Shown here one piece after another: positions 25,695 through 34,581 of a stretch of 64,000 bases of DNA. Each line of letters begins with the position of its first letter. Position 1 is the first letter of the stretch. Location: positions 257,041-321,040 of the forward strand of contig NZ_LMJJ01000023.1 of the NCBI RefSeq assembly GCF_001429285.1, given 5' to 3'. Both the position numbers and the translations under genes were made by a program. The DNA is from Ensifer sp. Root278. Lineage in GTDB: Bacteria > Pseudomonadota > Alphaproteobacteria > Rhizobiales > Rhizobiaceae. The notes under the pieces are model-generated. The model ran no database searches and was not told the origin of the DNA. It worked only from the letters and a program-made list of their open reading frames with translations.

Positions 25695-26393
25695 CTAGCT
25701 GCCAATCCGTTCAGCCAGACGCCGCAAGCCTGGAATGTCCTTGAGCATCAGCTTCTGTCGTCCGCCCTGGACGAGGCCCTGCCCTTCCCAGGCGCTGAGG
25801 ATGCGCGAGACGGTGTGCAGCGTTGTTCCGGTCATCTCGGCGATATCCTGGCGCGAGATCGGGAAGTCGATGCGGACGCCGCCGCCTTCCGGCTTGCCCG
25901 CCTGCTCCGCAAGGCGGAGAACCGTGTGGGCGACACGGCGCTCGACCTCTTCCGTCGACATTTCGCGGATGCGGGTATGCGCCTCGTCGAGACGCTGCCC
26001 GATCGTATGCATGGCGTTGACGGCGAGGTGAGGGTTCTTCTCGACGAAGACGTTCCAAAGCTCCGTCGGCCAGGCGAGAACCAGGCTCTCGGTCGCGGCT
26101 GTCGCCGTTCCCGGATAGTCGCTGCGCTGCAGCGCGCGGGCAAAGCCGAAGAGGTCCCCGGGATTGACGACCCGGACGATGATCTGCTGCCCGTCCTTGG
26201 TGACCTGGGTCACCTTCAGCCGGCCGTGCAGCAGCAGGAAGAAGAAGTCGGCCTGCGCACCCTGCTCGAACACGGCTTCGTTCTGCGGAACACGCCGCAC
26301 CGTGGCGCGCGTCAGCAGCGAATCCAGTTCCTGATCGCTCATTTTCTGGAAAAGAGGGAGCGATTTGACGAGTGTGCGATCGAGTGCAGCCAC
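25695..26393 (-). CDS. nnrR: Crp/Fnr-family regulator, NnrR-like
   Basis: A 232-residue regulator with a cyclic-nucleotide-binding-type beta barrel (VFEQGAQADFFFLLLHGRLKV), a long dimer helix and a C-terminal helix-turn-helix ISRQDIAEMTGTTLHTVSRIL. The N-terminal Fe-S cysteines of true Fnr are absent, as in NnrR/DNR nitric-oxide sensors. It sits beside nirV-nirK and the many TTGNN-N4-NNCAA boxes, which makes NnrR the best name. The GTG at 26393 with AGGA upstream gives the normal family length; the frame is open to 26495. Confidence 0.75.
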   Translation of the reverse strand: MAALDRTLVKSLPLFQKMSDQELDSLLTRATVRRVPQNEAVFEQGAQADFFFLLLHGRLKVTQVTKDGQQIIVRVVNPGDLFGFARALQRSDYPGTATAATESLVLAWPTELWNVFVEKNPHLAVNAMHTIGQRLDEAHTRIREMSTEEVERRVAHTVLRLAEQAGKPEGGGVRIDFPISRQDIAEMTGTTLHTVSRILSAWEGQGLVQGGRQKLMLKDIPGLRRLAERIGS

Positions 26394-26567
26394 TTTGGCA
26401 TCCTGCCGTTTGAGTTGCTCTGCTCTAGCACAGCCCGGAACCCTGCAAAAGGACCACGGCGCCGCACGTCCTGTCAGATGTGCAAAGGACGCCATAGCAC
26501 CGCGATTGCCACATGCTTTTGCCGGTTGAGAGGTGCGAGCCCCAGCGGGTCCACTGCCTGCGCCATG

Positions 26568-27485
26568 TTACCCGGCGCCCTGGAGCCGGCGTTCGAAGGC
26601 GTAGAGGAAGCCCGAATACCAGCGGCCGTCGCGCACCAACCGGAAGCCGAGATTATCGGGCGGCACGCCGACGGCGCAGCCGCCACTCTTCGGATCACGG
26701 ATGAAGAAGCTCATCGATGCCCGGTGCTTGCCGTTGACGACGAAGATGCCGCAGGCGGGCTGCTCCTTCAGCACCTCGCCATCGTCGCCGATCGTCACGC
26801 GGCGGTGGCAAGTCTCTGTCCATTCCCAGACATTGCCGTCCAGGTCCGCAACGCCGTACTCGTTCTCGCCGAAAGCGCCCGAAGGCTGCGGCAGCGGGTC
26901 CTTCGCCCGCTGCCGGCTCGCCTCGCGCTCGTAGTCTGCCAACCAACGCAGCGCCGGATTTTCCTTGCTGCCGTCGATCCCGAGCGCATCGTCAGGAAAC
27001 TTGGAGCCGGCGGCAAAGGCCCATTGCTGGTCGGTCGGCAGACGCCAGATTTCGCCGGTCTTCCTGGTCAGCCATGCCGCATAGTCGTTCGCGTCGGTAT
27101 AGTTGACCCCGGTCATCGGCACGCCCGACAGGCCGGCACCATGGCCGCCCTCCGGCTGCTGGCAGGCGCCGTCGGCGATGCAGCGTTCAAAATCTTGACG
27201 CGTCACCTGGTACTTCATGATCTCGAGCGGCTGCTCGAGCGCCGCAACGACGATGGGCGCATCGACAGCAAAGCCGTTCTTCAGGAAGTGTCCCTCCGCC
27301 CGATAGCTCATTTGACGCGGTGCGATCGTCACGGTCACCGGCGGCCTGATCGACAGGTCGACGCCGTCCTTGAGATCGTCGAACAGCCCCACCTTCGCCG
27401 AAAGCACGCCACCGATTGCGGCCAAAAGGACGGCCGGGGCTGCGAGCGAGAGGAGCGAAACCGCAGATTTCTTGTTGCTGGTCAT
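26568..27485 (-). CDS. nirV: NirV, formylglycine-generating-enzyme-like protein
   Basis: A 305-residue protein with an N-terminal membrane anchor (SLLSLAAPAVLLAAIGGVL) and a SUMF1/FGE-type domain (GVPMTGVNYTDANDYAAWL, YGVADLDGNVWEWT, GFRLVRDGRW). It is the usual companion of copper nitrite reductase in rhizobia and Agrobacterium; its biochemical role is not established. It lies downstream of nirK on the same strand, separated by 100 bp containing a stem-loop. Confidence 0.88.
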   Translation of the reverse strand: MTSNKKSAVSLLSLAAPAVLLAAIGGVLSAKVGLFDDLKDGVDLSIRPPVTVTIAPRQMSYRAEGHFLKNGFAVDAPIVVAALEQPLEIMKYQVTRQDFERCIADGACQQPEGGHGAGLSGVPMTGVNYTDANDYAAWLTRKTGEIWRLPTDQQWAFAAGSKFPDDALGIDGSKENPALRWLADYEREASRQRAKDPLPQPSGAFGENEYGVADLDGNVWEWTETCHRRVTIGDDGEVLKEQPACGIFVVNGKHRASMSFFIRDPKSGGCAVGVPPDNLGFRLVRDGRWYSGFLYAFERRLQGAG

Positions 27486-27503
27486 GGGAGGCCTCCGGGG
27501 AAG

Positions 27504-27527
27504 GGCACGCGCTGACGAGCGCGTGCC
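27504..27527 (-). terminator. Stem-loop between nirK and nirV
   Basis: GGCACGCGCT (27504-27513), loop GACG, AGCGCGTGCC (27518-27527) form a perfect 10-bp stem. No T-run follows on the minus strand. It could make nirV expression lower than nirK by partial termination or by protecting the nirK message. Confidence 0.5.
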
Positions 27528-27585
27528 TTTGTTCGCGTGCGGGATCGCGCAGATCGCGGCCCCGCAATCACCTTGCTTCAGCCGT

Positions 27586-28722
27586 CTACATCGACGCCGG
27601 CTTGACGACCGAAGTCATGAGGTCGTCGTTCCAATCGCCGGTGACCTTGAAGTGGCCGGCAGCGCCGAGTTCGAAGGCCTCGATCAGGTTGTGGTTGACA
27701 TAGGCGTACACACCCGGCTGGCGGAATGTGTAGAAGGCAGCGCCCGCGGTTCCGCCCGGAATGAGCCAGGTTTCCTGGTCGAGGTCCGGCGGGTTGCGGA
27801 ACTTGCCGGTCGCCCAGACATAGTCACCATGCCCACCGATCAGGTGCGGCCGCGTATCGCGGTTGGCCTGCGAATGGACGACGAGCACGCGCTCGCCCAC
27901 AGCCGCTGTCAGGGCGTTGTCGCCGGTCAGCGCGCCGACCGCGCCGTTGAAGACGATGTGGGTCGGGGTCAGCGTGCGCATCGCCTTCACCGCATCTTCG
28001 TAGGCATCACCGGGGGTTTCGTACTTCTTGTAGTTCCCGGCCTCGTCCTTCGGCACGTAGAAATCCTGCTCGCCGACATAGTAGATCTTGTCATAGGTCA
28101 ACGGCTGACCCTTCTCGTCCTTCAGGCCCTCGCGCGGCAGCACCATGATGGCGCCGTTCATGCCCGAGGTGACGTGCCAGGGCACCATGCCTTCGGGCGC
28201 GCAATGGTAGACGAAGACACCGGGCTTGGTGGCCTTGAAGCGAAGCGTGGTTTCCTCGCCCGGGTTGACCTGCGTCAGCGCACCACCGCCCAGCGCGCCG
28301 GTTGCGGCGTGGAAGTCGATGTTGTGCAGCAGCGTGTTGGTCGCCGGGTTGATCAGCCGGAGCTCGACATAGTCGTTCTCGTGCACGACCAACAGCGGGC
28401 CAGGCACCGAGCCGTTGAAGGTCATTGCGTGGATCTCGGTGCCCTCGCGGTCGATCACCAGCTTCTTTTCCTCGATCGTCATGGTGAACTCGACGACGCG
28501 CGGTCCGGTCTTGGCGACCTGTTCATGGGCGTGGACGAAAGGCGGCTTGACGAGATCGACCTTCACGCGCGGCAGGGTCGAGATGTCGACGGGGGCAGCA
28601 CCCGCTGCCGTGGCGGCGCCGGCCGCCTGTGCCGAAGCGGTATGGAGAAGCGGCGCAACCGCGCCCGCCAGGGCAGCGCCGGCAAGCATCGTCCGGCGGG
28701 TCATCTGAAGTTGTTCAGTCAT
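27586..28722 (-). CDS. nirK: Copper-containing nitrite reductase
   Basis: A 378-residue periplasmic enzyme reducing nitrite to nitric oxide. A Tat signal ([16 protein letters not shown]) leads into two cupredoxin domains. Type 1 copper ligands are His133, Cys174, His183 and Met188; type 2 ligands are His138, His173 and His344; the catalytic Asp136 and His298 are also present. All are intact, so the enzyme should be active. The ATG at 28722 follows GGAGAG closely; a longer frame upstream has no support. nirV follows, and two Crp/Fnr-type boxes lie upstream. Confidence 0.96.
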   Translation of the reverse strand: MTEQLQMTRRTMLAGAALAGAVAPLLHTASAQAAGAATAAGAAPVDISTLPRVKVDLVKPPFVHAHEQVAKTGPRVVEFTMTIEEKKLVIDREGTEIHAMTFNGSVPGPLLVVHENDYVELRLINPATNTLLHNIDFHAATGALGGGALTQVNPGEETTLRFKATKPGVFVYHCAPEGMVPWHVTSGMNGAIMVLPREGLKDEKGQPLTYDKIYYVGEQDFYVPKDEAGNYKKYETPGDAYEDAVKAMRTLTPTHIVFNGAVGALTGDNALTAAVGERVLVVHSQANRDTRPHLIGGHGDYVWATGKFRNPPDLDQETWLIPGGTAGAAFYTFRQPGVYAYVNHNLIEAFELGAAGHFKVTGDWNDDLMTSVVKPASM

Positions 28723-28892
28723 CTTGCTCTCCTTCGACGCGCTCCAGCGGCCGGAATTGGCCTTTCTGCGAAACGCGCCTGTATTCAACGAGTTAGGGTG
28801 GGCGGCGCCGACTTGGGCGGCCTCACCTCCGGTCTCGACCACGGGTCCCCCAGCAGTCACAAAAGAAATAGAACCACAGACGAATCGCGTCT

Positions 28893-28906
28893 TTGTCTTG
28901 GAACAA
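28893..28906. promoter_or_regulatory. Crp/Fnr-type (NnrR-like) box before nirK
   Basis: TTGTCTTGGAACAA, symmetrical outer arms TTGT and ACAA around six bases. It is 170 bp upstream of the nirK ATG and is the box closer to nirK in the nirK-nnrS divergent region. Confidence 0.55.
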
Positions 28907-28973
28907 ATCGTTTCGAGGCGATCGTTTTTCTTTGCCCCGCATGAACACACCTGGCGGAGCGGGGCCGCGATAC

Positions 28974-28987
28974 TTGCGTTTTCGCAA
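28974..28987. promoter_or_regulatory. Crp/Fnr-type (NnrR-like) box between nirK and nnrS
   Basis: TTGCGTTTTCGCAA, perfect symmetry over TTGCG and CGCAA. It is 75 bp upstream of nnrS, an activating distance, and 251 bp from nirK. Confidence 0.75.
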
Positions 28988-29062
28988 AGAGCCCCTCTGA
29001 AGCCATTGATAGATCAAGCCTCATCCGCAAGTCCGCAAGCACGCACGATGAGGACGACGATC

Positions 29063-30286
29063 ATGTTGGACAGACTCATAAGACCGAAACCGAGCGGCGG
29101 CATCCCGCGCGGACTCTCCACCACCGGGCCGGTGCTTTTCTCCTATGGCTTCCGGCCGTTCTTTCTCGGTGCCGCGCTCTGGGCGATCGGTGCCATGGTG
29201 CTGTGGATCTCGGCACTGATTCTCGGGCTCGACCTTGCCGGCAACTACGGCGCCGCCCATTGGCACGCACACGAGATGCTGTTCGGCTTCTCCTCCGCCG
29301 TGCTCGGCGGCTTCCTTTTGACGGCGATCCCGAACTGGACGGGAAGGCTGCCGGTCTCCGGCGGTCCGCTCGCCGGCCTCTTTGGGCTCTGGGTGGTCGG
29401 ACGGATCGCTCTGCTATCGAGCGGTTTGATCGGCCTGCCAGTCGCGGCCGGTATCGAAGCGTTGTTCCTGCCTGTGCTCCTTTTGATCTGCGCGCGCGAG
29501 GTGATCGTCGGTCGCAAATGGAAAGACCTGAAAGTCATCGGCGGGCTGGTGCTCCTGTCTGCCGCCAATATCTGCTTTCACCTTTCGGTTCTCAGCGACC
29601 TCGACGTCGATGCCGCGGCGCGACTGGCGATCGGCGCCTACACCATGCTGATCATGATCGTTGGTGGACGCATTGTGCCGAGCTTCACGCGCAACTGGCT
29701 GAACAAGGTCGGGCGCACAAATTTCCCGGTGCCCTATAACCGCTTCGACACCGCGGCGATCCTGATCGGTGTCGCGGCGCTCGCTGCCTGGACCTTCGCA
29801 CCTGATCACATCGTCACGGGGACGATCGCGCTTGTCGCCTGCGCCTTCCACATGGTGCGGCTGTTCCGCTGGCGCGGATGGGCGACCCGGCCGGAGACGC
29901 TACTCTTCGTGCTGCACGCAGCCTATGCCTTCGTGCCGCTCGGCTTCCTGGCCGTCGCCGCCGGAGCGGTCGAACTCCTGAGCGAATACCCGGTCATGCA
30001 CGTGCTCACCGTGGGCGTGATTGCCTCGATGATGCTCGCCGTCATGACCCGCGCCAGCCGCGGCCACACCGGACGACCGCTGGTGGGATCAACACTCACC
30101 ACCGCCTCCTACGTCGCCATCATGGCCGCAGCACTGATCCGGCCGCTGGCAGAGGTGCTGCCCGCACACTATCATCATCTGATTGCACTTTCGGGCGTGT
30201 TGTGGATTGCCGCCTTCGCGCTGTTCGCGCTCGAATACGGGCCGATGCTGGTCTGCGATCGCCGATCGCCCCGCGCGTCATCCTGA
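29063..30286 (+). CDS. nnrS: NnrS family membrane protein
   Basis: A 407-residue inner-membrane protein with about 12 helices. The opening FSYGFRPFFLGAALWA and the pair AAHWHAHEMLFGFSSAVLGGFLLTAIPNW (landmark around residue 60) are diagnostic of NnrS, a haem- and copper-containing protein linked to protection from NO stress. It diverges from nirK across a perfect NnrR-type box. ATG at 29063 is preferred for its GAGG; 29048 is in frame and possible. Confidence 0.92.
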   Translation: MLDRLIRPKPSGGIPRGLSTTGPVLFSYGFRPFFLGAALWAIGAMVLWISALILGLDLAGNYGAAHWHAHEMLFGFSSAVLGGFLLTAIPNWTGRLPVSGGPLAGLFGLWVVGRIALLSSGLIGLPVAAGIEALFLPVLLLICAREVIVGRKWKDLKVIGGLVLLSAANICFHLSVLSDLDVDAAARLAIGAYTMLIMIVGGRIVPSFTRNWLNKVGRTNFPVPYNRFDTAAILIGVAALAAWTFAPDHIVTGTIALVACAFHMVRLFRWRGWATRPETLLFVLHAAYAFVPLGFLAVAAGAVELLSEYPVMHVLTVGVIASMMLAVMTRASRGHTGRPLVGSTLTTASYVAIMAAALIRPLAEVLPAHYHHLIALSGVLWIAAFALFALEYGPMLVCDRRSPRASS

Positions 30287-30303
30287 CTGCACGTTCGAAC
30301 CCA

Positions 30304-30339
30304 AAACAAAAGGCGCCGCATCAGCGGCGCCTTTTGTTT
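30304..30339. terminator. Bidirectional intrinsic terminator
   Basis: A perfect 16-bp stem (30304-30319 with 30324-30339, loop ATCA) whose arms begin AAACAAAAGGCG and end CGCCTTTTGTTT. It has A-rich and T-rich flanks on both sides, so it can stop nnrS on the plus strand and the DUF59 gene on the minus strand. Confidence 0.9.
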
Positions 30340-30354
30340 GTTGCAGGACAACTC

Positions 30355-30681
30355 TTAGAAGATGCCGCCTTGCGCGAATTCGATCGCGCCTTCGGCCATC
30401 ATCTCAGGCGTCCAGGGCGGCTCGTAGGTCAGGCGGACCTCGGCATATTCGACGCCTGGCACATACCAGACGCAGTTCTGTACGGCCTCCTTGAGGAAGG
30501 CCGTCGCCGGGCACCCCTTGATCGTTGTCGTCATGGTGACGCGGGCGATGCCACCCTCCTGGACGTCGATGTCATAGATCAGGCCGAGATCGACGACGTT
30601 CTTGCCCATTTCGGGGTCGATGATGATGCGCAGCGCATCGCGGATCTTCGCTTCGAGGTCCAGGGTATCAGGCGCCGACAT
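30355..30681 (-). CDS. DUF59/MIP18-type Fe-S assembly protein
   Basis: A 108-residue protein of the DUF59 (MIP18/SufT/PaaD-like) family. It has DPEMGKNVVDLGLIYDIDV near residue 23 and TTTIKGCPAT, whose cysteine is conserved in the family. Relatives help deliver iron-sulfur clusters. It overlaps the double-DUF2249 gene by 14 bases and is the last gene of a four-gene operon in the denitrification island. A role in repairing clusters damaged by NO is inference. Confidence 0.8.
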   Translation of the reverse strand: MSAPDTLDLEAKIRDALRIIIDPEMGKNVVDLGLIYDIDVQEGGIARVTMTTTIKGCPATAFLKEAVQNCVWYVPGVEYAEVRLTYEPPWTPEMMAEGAIEFAQGGIF

Positions 30682-31198
30682 GGGAGCGCCTCCCGCCGAC
30701 GCGAATAAGGATCCGGTAGGTCTCGCCGGTCGCATCGAAATTGCCGGCCCATTTGTGCCCGCGTTTGGCGAGCTCCGGATAGAGGAACAGCGGCTCGCGT
30801 GCGAGCAAGGCGAAGAGCACTTCACCCTCCGCCATCTTCTCGGCCGTCGCCAGAATGCGCACCATGGGCTCGGGCGGATCGAGCTCGGTCAGGTCGAGCT
30901 GGCGGCTCGGGTCGGGCCAGGTGTCGAGATCCGTTTCGCCGACCGAAAGCCGGATTTCGTCTACGTCTCCTTCGGGCGTGAACAGAACCTCCCAGTCGCC
31001 ATTGTCGAGCGGGCGGTCCTGATGGGTGAAACCACGTCCGGCCATGACGCTGTAGAGCGGAACGGGCCGGAAGGTTGCAATCAGCTTCAGCGCCTGGCCC
31101 GGCGCCAGATTGTCAACGGCATTCATGATGGCCTGGAACGGGTCGCTGCCACCGCGCAACAGCGGTCGGACATCGAGTTCATAGGGATCTTGGCTCAT
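30668..31198 (-). CDS. Two-domain DUF2249 protein
   Basis: A 176-residue soluble protein. Residues about 5-75 (YELDVRPLLRGGSDPFQAIM ... WEVLFTPE) look like one DUF2249 unit and about 95-170 (LDLTELDPPEPMVRILATA ... YRILIRVG) like a second, related fold. DUF2249 proteins recur beside nitrite and NO reductase genes, but no activity is known. It overlaps both neighbours (14 and 20 bases), so expression is tightly coupled. Confidence 0.72.
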   Translation of the reverse strand: MSQDPYELDVRPLLRGGSDPFQAIMNAVDNLAPGQALKLIATFRPVPLYSVMAGRGFTHQDRPLDNGDWEVLFTPEGDVDEIRLSVGETDLDTWPDPSRQLDLTELDPPEPMVRILATAEKMAEGEVLFALLAREPLFLYPELAKRGHKWAGNFDATGETYRILIRVGGRRSHVGA

Positions 31199-32558
31199 GG
31201 GAACCTCCGTGAGGAATGGATGGCAAAAACAGGCCTGGTCGAACAAGTCCATCAGGCAATCGAAGTTCAGCCGGAACGTTGATCAGACGCCGTGTTCGCA
31301 CGAACTCCAGGATGAGCGCATTGACGGCAATCAATTGGCCGAGGCTCGCAAAGCGAAAGAGGACAACACTACCGATCAGCAGGGCCAGAGTACCGAGCGC
31401 TACCGTCAGATAATAGAGCCAAAACCAGCGAAGGGCCGAGACCTCGACGACGAGGTCCTGAACCCTTGGCGTTGGCATACGCCCAAGCGCCGGCCCGTAG
31501 CATTCGAGCCAGGTCATGAACGGCACGATCTTGTAGAGCTGGGCAAGGCCCATGCCCGTCAGCCAGCCGAAGGCGACGAGATAGATAACGGCACCGGAAC
31601 CCGCGTCGAGACGGCCGGTCGCGAGCAGCGCGACGAACAGCGCAGTCGCAGCGATCAACGACGCGAAGGCGCCGATGCTGGCGCGGCTGTTGAGCTCGAT
31701 CGCCTTGCGGCGACGCTCCCGATAGATCCGCAGGATATCGGCGATATAGATCGCCACCACGGCAGCGCCGGAGCCAACGGCGAGGAGTAGGAGCGAGGAG
31801 CGACCGAAAGTACCCGCGAGAATGACCGGCACAGCCGCTGCAAGAAGGCCGAGGCAAAGGGCACCAAGCGCGAAGACCACGCGACTGCTTGTCCGCTCCT
31901 TGTCCGGCGACAGCATGAACATGGTCAAAAGCCGATAACTGACGCCCATGGTGGTGAAGCTCAACCAGCCGCACAGGCCCAGGGAAGCATGCAGTGAAAG
32001 CCCATCGATCGTCAGGTCGATCGCAGCTTCCGCATCGATCAACCCCGACAGTACCCCGGCATAGACGCCGCCGAGCAGCATCGTGCCGAAGAGCGCAGCA
32101 AGACCGACCGCGACGAAGCGGGCCGGGAGCGGCAGGGGGCGGGCATGCCAGAGCGTGGCTGCGAAAGCAAAGCCAAGCACCGAAAACCCGACAATTGAGA
32201 AAGCGGCTCCCACAGGAAGCACTGTTACCGGAAGATCTATCGCGCCGGACAGGCTGACGAAACCAAGTGTCAGGCCGGCGATGCCGGCGATGAGGAAGAG
32301 GAGCGCCGGCAGTGCGACGCTTGGGAAGGAAAGCGGCCGGCCGACGAGGACCGGCACGAACTGCAGCAGCGCGCCGGTCATCAACAGGCTCAACCAGCCC
32401 AGGACGACGGCATGGACGAGCGCCAGCGTTTCGGGCGCCTCAAGGGCTGAGACCGGGTAGCCGTAGCCGAGAACCATCATGATCTCGCCAAGGACGAGAA
32501 AGATCAGCGCGGCCGCGAAGTAGGACATCGTCCAGCGGGATAGCGTTGCTGCGAACAT
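31179..32558 (-). CDS. Polytopic membrane protein, NnrS/haem-copper-oxidase-like
   Basis: A 459-residue, about 12-helix protein. Histidines lie within helices in patterns like ALVHAVVLGWLSLLMTGALLQ, LSLHASLGLCGWLSF and VVLFRFASLGQL, suggesting a haem- or copper-binding membrane protein related to NnrS or to subunit I of haem-copper oxidases. It is not NorB, which is encoded separately. It overlaps the two-domain DUF2249 gene by 20 bases. Function unknown; NO handling is inferred from position. Confidence 0.72.
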   Translation of the reverse strand: MFAATLSRWTMSYFAAALIFLVLGEIMMVLGYGYPVSALEAPETLALVHAVVLGWLSLLMTGALLQFVPVLVGRPLSFPSVALPALLFLIAGIAGLTLGFVSLSGAIDLPVTVLPVGAAFSIVGFSVLGFAFAATLWHARPLPLPARFVAVGLAALFGTMLLGGVYAGVLSGLIDAEAAIDLTIDGLSLHASLGLCGWLSFTTMGVSYRLLTMFMLSPDKERTSSRVVFALGALCLGLLAAAVPVILAGTFGRSSLLLLAVGSGAAVVAIYIADILRIYRERRRKAIELNSRASIGAFASLIAATALFVALLATGRLDAGSGAVIYLVAFGWLTGMGLAQLYKIVPFMTWLECYGPALGRMPTPRVQDLVVEVSALRWFWLYYLTVALGTLALLIGSVVLFRFASLGQLIAVNALILEFVRTRRLINVPAELRLPDGLVRPGLFLPSIPHGGSHEPRSL

Positions 32559-32571
32559 GGTGGTTCATCCC

Positions 32572-32685
32572 CTAGAGCACGATGGTTTTGGCCGAGCCGA
32601 CCAAAAGCCATAAACGTGACCGATTCTCGTAAGTTAGAGCGGGATGTGAGCGGAAATCCGCATCCACTTTTCCCGATCCCGCTCT
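32572..32685. repeat. Rhizobial intergenic palindromic repeat
   Basis: A mosaic of inverted repeats: TTTTGG/CCAAAA (32586-32591, 32601-32606) and AGAGCGGGAT/ATCCCGCTCT (32636-32645, 32676-32685) enclosing GCGG-AAAT-CCGC. The wording (AAAGCCATAAACGTGACCGA, GAGCGGGATG) is that of intergenic repeats I recognise from Rhizobium and Sinorhizobium genomes. It lies between two co-directional genes, so it will be transcribed as structured RNA. Confidence 0.7.
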
Positions 32686-32701
32686 TGAGGCGCACTGGGG
32701 C

Positions 32702-32986
32702 TCAGTGCCCGCCGCAGCAGCAATCGCAGCCGGAGGACTGCTGCCGGCCGATTTCGACACGCCAGACAGCCGGTCCCTGCTCGAGATACTCCCAGGTGAA
32801 CTCGCCCGGATAGCGCGTTTCCAGCTGGTAGTGCAGCGGACGCGGATCGTGATCGTTGATGATGATGAAGGCACCACCCTCGGCAAGCGCATTCAGCATG
32901 CCGAAGATTTTCGGATGGCGCTCCACCGGCGGAATGGTCCGCACATCGATGAAGGGCTTGTCGGTCTCTGCAATGGTCATAGTCAT
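32702..32986 (-). CDS. Single-domain DUF2249 protein with Cys-rich tail
   Basis: A 94-residue protein, DUF2249 from about residue 10 to 82 (FIDVRTIPPVERHPKIFGML ... WRVEIGRQ), ending in a cluster of cysteines and His (GCDCCCGGH) that could bind a metal. It is the first gene of the operon continuing, past the repeat element, to the NnrS-like, double-DUF2249 and DUF59 genes. A Crp/Fnr-type box lies 94 bp upstream. The ATG at 32980 is an alternative start. Confidence 0.75.
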   Translation of the reverse strand: MTMTIAETDKPFIDVRTIPPVERHPKIFGMLNALAEGGAFIIINDHDPRPLHYQLETRYPGEFTWEYLEQGPAVWRVEIGRQQSSGCDCCCGGH

Positions 32987-33079
32987 CCGCTCTAGGCGCC
33001 GTCGTTTGATGATGGTCCGGGAAACGCCGGCGCACACGCCCCGGATTTCCGCAACCTAGCGGCGGCGGCACCGCGACAT

Positions 33080-33093
33080 TTTGTCGAAGCGCA
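33080..33093. promoter_or_regulatory. Crp/Fnr-type box before the DUF2249 operon
   Basis: TTGTCGAAGCGCAA in the divergent region between the DUF2249 operon and hemN; 94 bp from the DUF2249 start and nearer to it than the second box. Confidence 0.6.
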
Positions 33094-33128
33094 AACAAAT
33101 CCCGGTTTGGCCGAGACCACCCCCGTCC

Positions 33129-33142
33129 TTGACTTTTCGCAA
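33129..33142. promoter_or_regulatory. Crp/Fnr-type box before hemN
   Basis: TTGACTTTTCGCAA, a hybrid of an Fnr-type half (TTGA) and an NnrR-type half (CGCAA), 60 bp upstream of the hemN ATG. Confidence 0.65.
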
Positions 33143-33202
33143 AGAGTTGCCGGGCCGCGAGGCCTAGAAAGGTGCATCCATCGGCACCCAGATGAGGACG
33201 AA

Positions 33203-34555
33203 ATGTTAGCTTCCGCGCTCCTGAAATACGGTGAAATGCGCCTGCCGCGCTACACGAGTTACCCGACCGCCCCACGCTTTGCCGCAACGGTCGACGACCA
33301 CACCTACGGCGACTGGCTGAAGGCTATCCCCGCAGGTGAGGACGTGTCGCTCTATCTGCACATCCCTTTCTGTCGCTCGATGTGCTGGTACTGCGGCTGC
33401 CACACGACGATCACCAAGAAGGACGATCCGATCCTCGATTATCTCGACGTGCTGAGAGACGAGATCCGCATGGTCGCCGACACCGTCGGCAGGCCGCTGC
33501 CTGTCGCGGAAGTGCACTTCGGGGGCGGCACGCCCACGATCATCGAGCCGCGCGAATTCCTCGCGCTGATGACGCTGATGCGTGAGCGCTTCGCACTGTC
33601 GCCGTCGGCCAACGTCGCCGTCGAGATCGATCCGCGCCGGCTGACACTCGCCATGGCCGAGGCGCTCGGCGAAGGCGGCGTCAAGCGCGCCAGCCTTGGC
33701 GTGCAAAGCTTCGATCCCGTTGTGCAGAAGGCGATCAATCGCATTCAGAGTGAGAAGCAGACGGCCGAAGCGGTCGCCCATTTGCGCGGCGCCGGCATTG
33801 GCGGGATCAATTTCGACCTGATCTACGGCCTGCCGCATCAAACGGTGCGCTCCTGCATCGAGACTGTCGAAGCGGCCGTCACGATGCGTCCGGAGCGGTT
33901 CGCCGTTTTCGGCTACGCCCATGTGCCAAGCTTCAAGAAGCATCAGCGCATGATCGACGAGACGGCACTGCCGGACAGTAGCGCCCGCGCCGAACAGGCG
34001 CTGGCCATCGGCGAGGCGCTGATCAAGGCCGGCTACCGGCAGATCGGCCTCGACCATTTCGCCCTGCCTGACGACGACCTCGTCACCGCCCAGGCGACCG
34101 GCCGGCTTCGCCGCAACTTCCAGGGCTATACCACCGACAACTGCGAGACGCTGATCGGTTTCGGCGCCTCGGCGATCGGCCGCTCGCGCGACGGTTATGT
34201 CCAGAACGAGGTGCCGCCCGGTGTCTATGCGAGCCGAATCGCCTCGGGCCGCCTCGCAACCACCAAGGGCTACCGGCTGACCGACGAGGACCGGCTGCGC
34301 GCCGCGATCATCGAACGGCTGATGTGCGATTTCAGTGTCGATATTCCCGCGATCGCCGCGGCGCACGGCCGGGACGGGCAGTCGCTCGTCGAAGGCAACG
34401 GCAAATTGGCGGAGCTGCGGCAGGATGGCGTGATCGATATCGCTGATGGCGTCATCACCGTCCGCCCCGAACACCGCTTCGTCATCCGCGCAGTCGCGGC
34501 CGCCTTCGATGCCTATATCGACGAGTCCCAGAGAGTACACAGCAAGGCGGCTTGA
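33203..34555 (+). CDS. hemN: Oxygen-independent coproporphyrinogen III oxidase
   Basis: A 450-residue radical-SAM enzyme that makes protoporphyrinogen IX without oxygen, feeding haem for anaerobic cytochromes such as NorBC. The cluster motif is CRSMCWYC within LHIPFCRSMCWYCGCHT; further HemN landmarks are YTSYPTAPRF near the N-terminus and GVQSFDPVVQKAINRIQ. The ATG at 33203 with GAGG upstream gives the usual length. A Crp/Fnr-type box lies 60 bp upstream. Confidence 0.94.
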   Translation: MLASALLKYGEMRLPRYTSYPTAPRFAATVDDHTYGDWLKAIPAGEDVSLYLHIPFCRSMCWYCGCHTTITKKDDPILDYLDVLRDEIRMVADTVGRPLPVAEVHFGGGTPTIIEPREFLALMTLMRERFALSPSANVAVEIDPRRLTLAMAEALGEGGVKRASLGVQSFDPVVQKAINRIQSEKQTAEAVAHLRGAGIGGINFDLIYGLPHQTVRSCIETVEAAVTMRPERFAVFGYAHVPSFKKHQRMIDETALPDSSARAEQALAIGEALIKAGYRQIGLDHFALPDDDLVTAQATGRLRRNFQGYTTDNCETLIGFGASAIGRSRDGYVQNEVPPGVYASRIASGRLATTKGYRLTDEDRLRAAIIERLMCDFSVDIPAIAAAHGRDGQSLVEGNGKLAELRQDGVIDIADGVITVRPEHRFVIRAVAAAFDAYIDESQRVHSKAA

Positions 34556-34581
34556 GCGATCTTATCCCGTCTTGAACGCGA

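Noticed and set aside
25578-27515. 645-codon open frame on the plus strand
   Set aside because: It runs antisense to the NnrR-like regulator and nirV, both of which have clear family motifs; composition (Arg/Ala/Asp-rich) is that of a GC-rich shadow.
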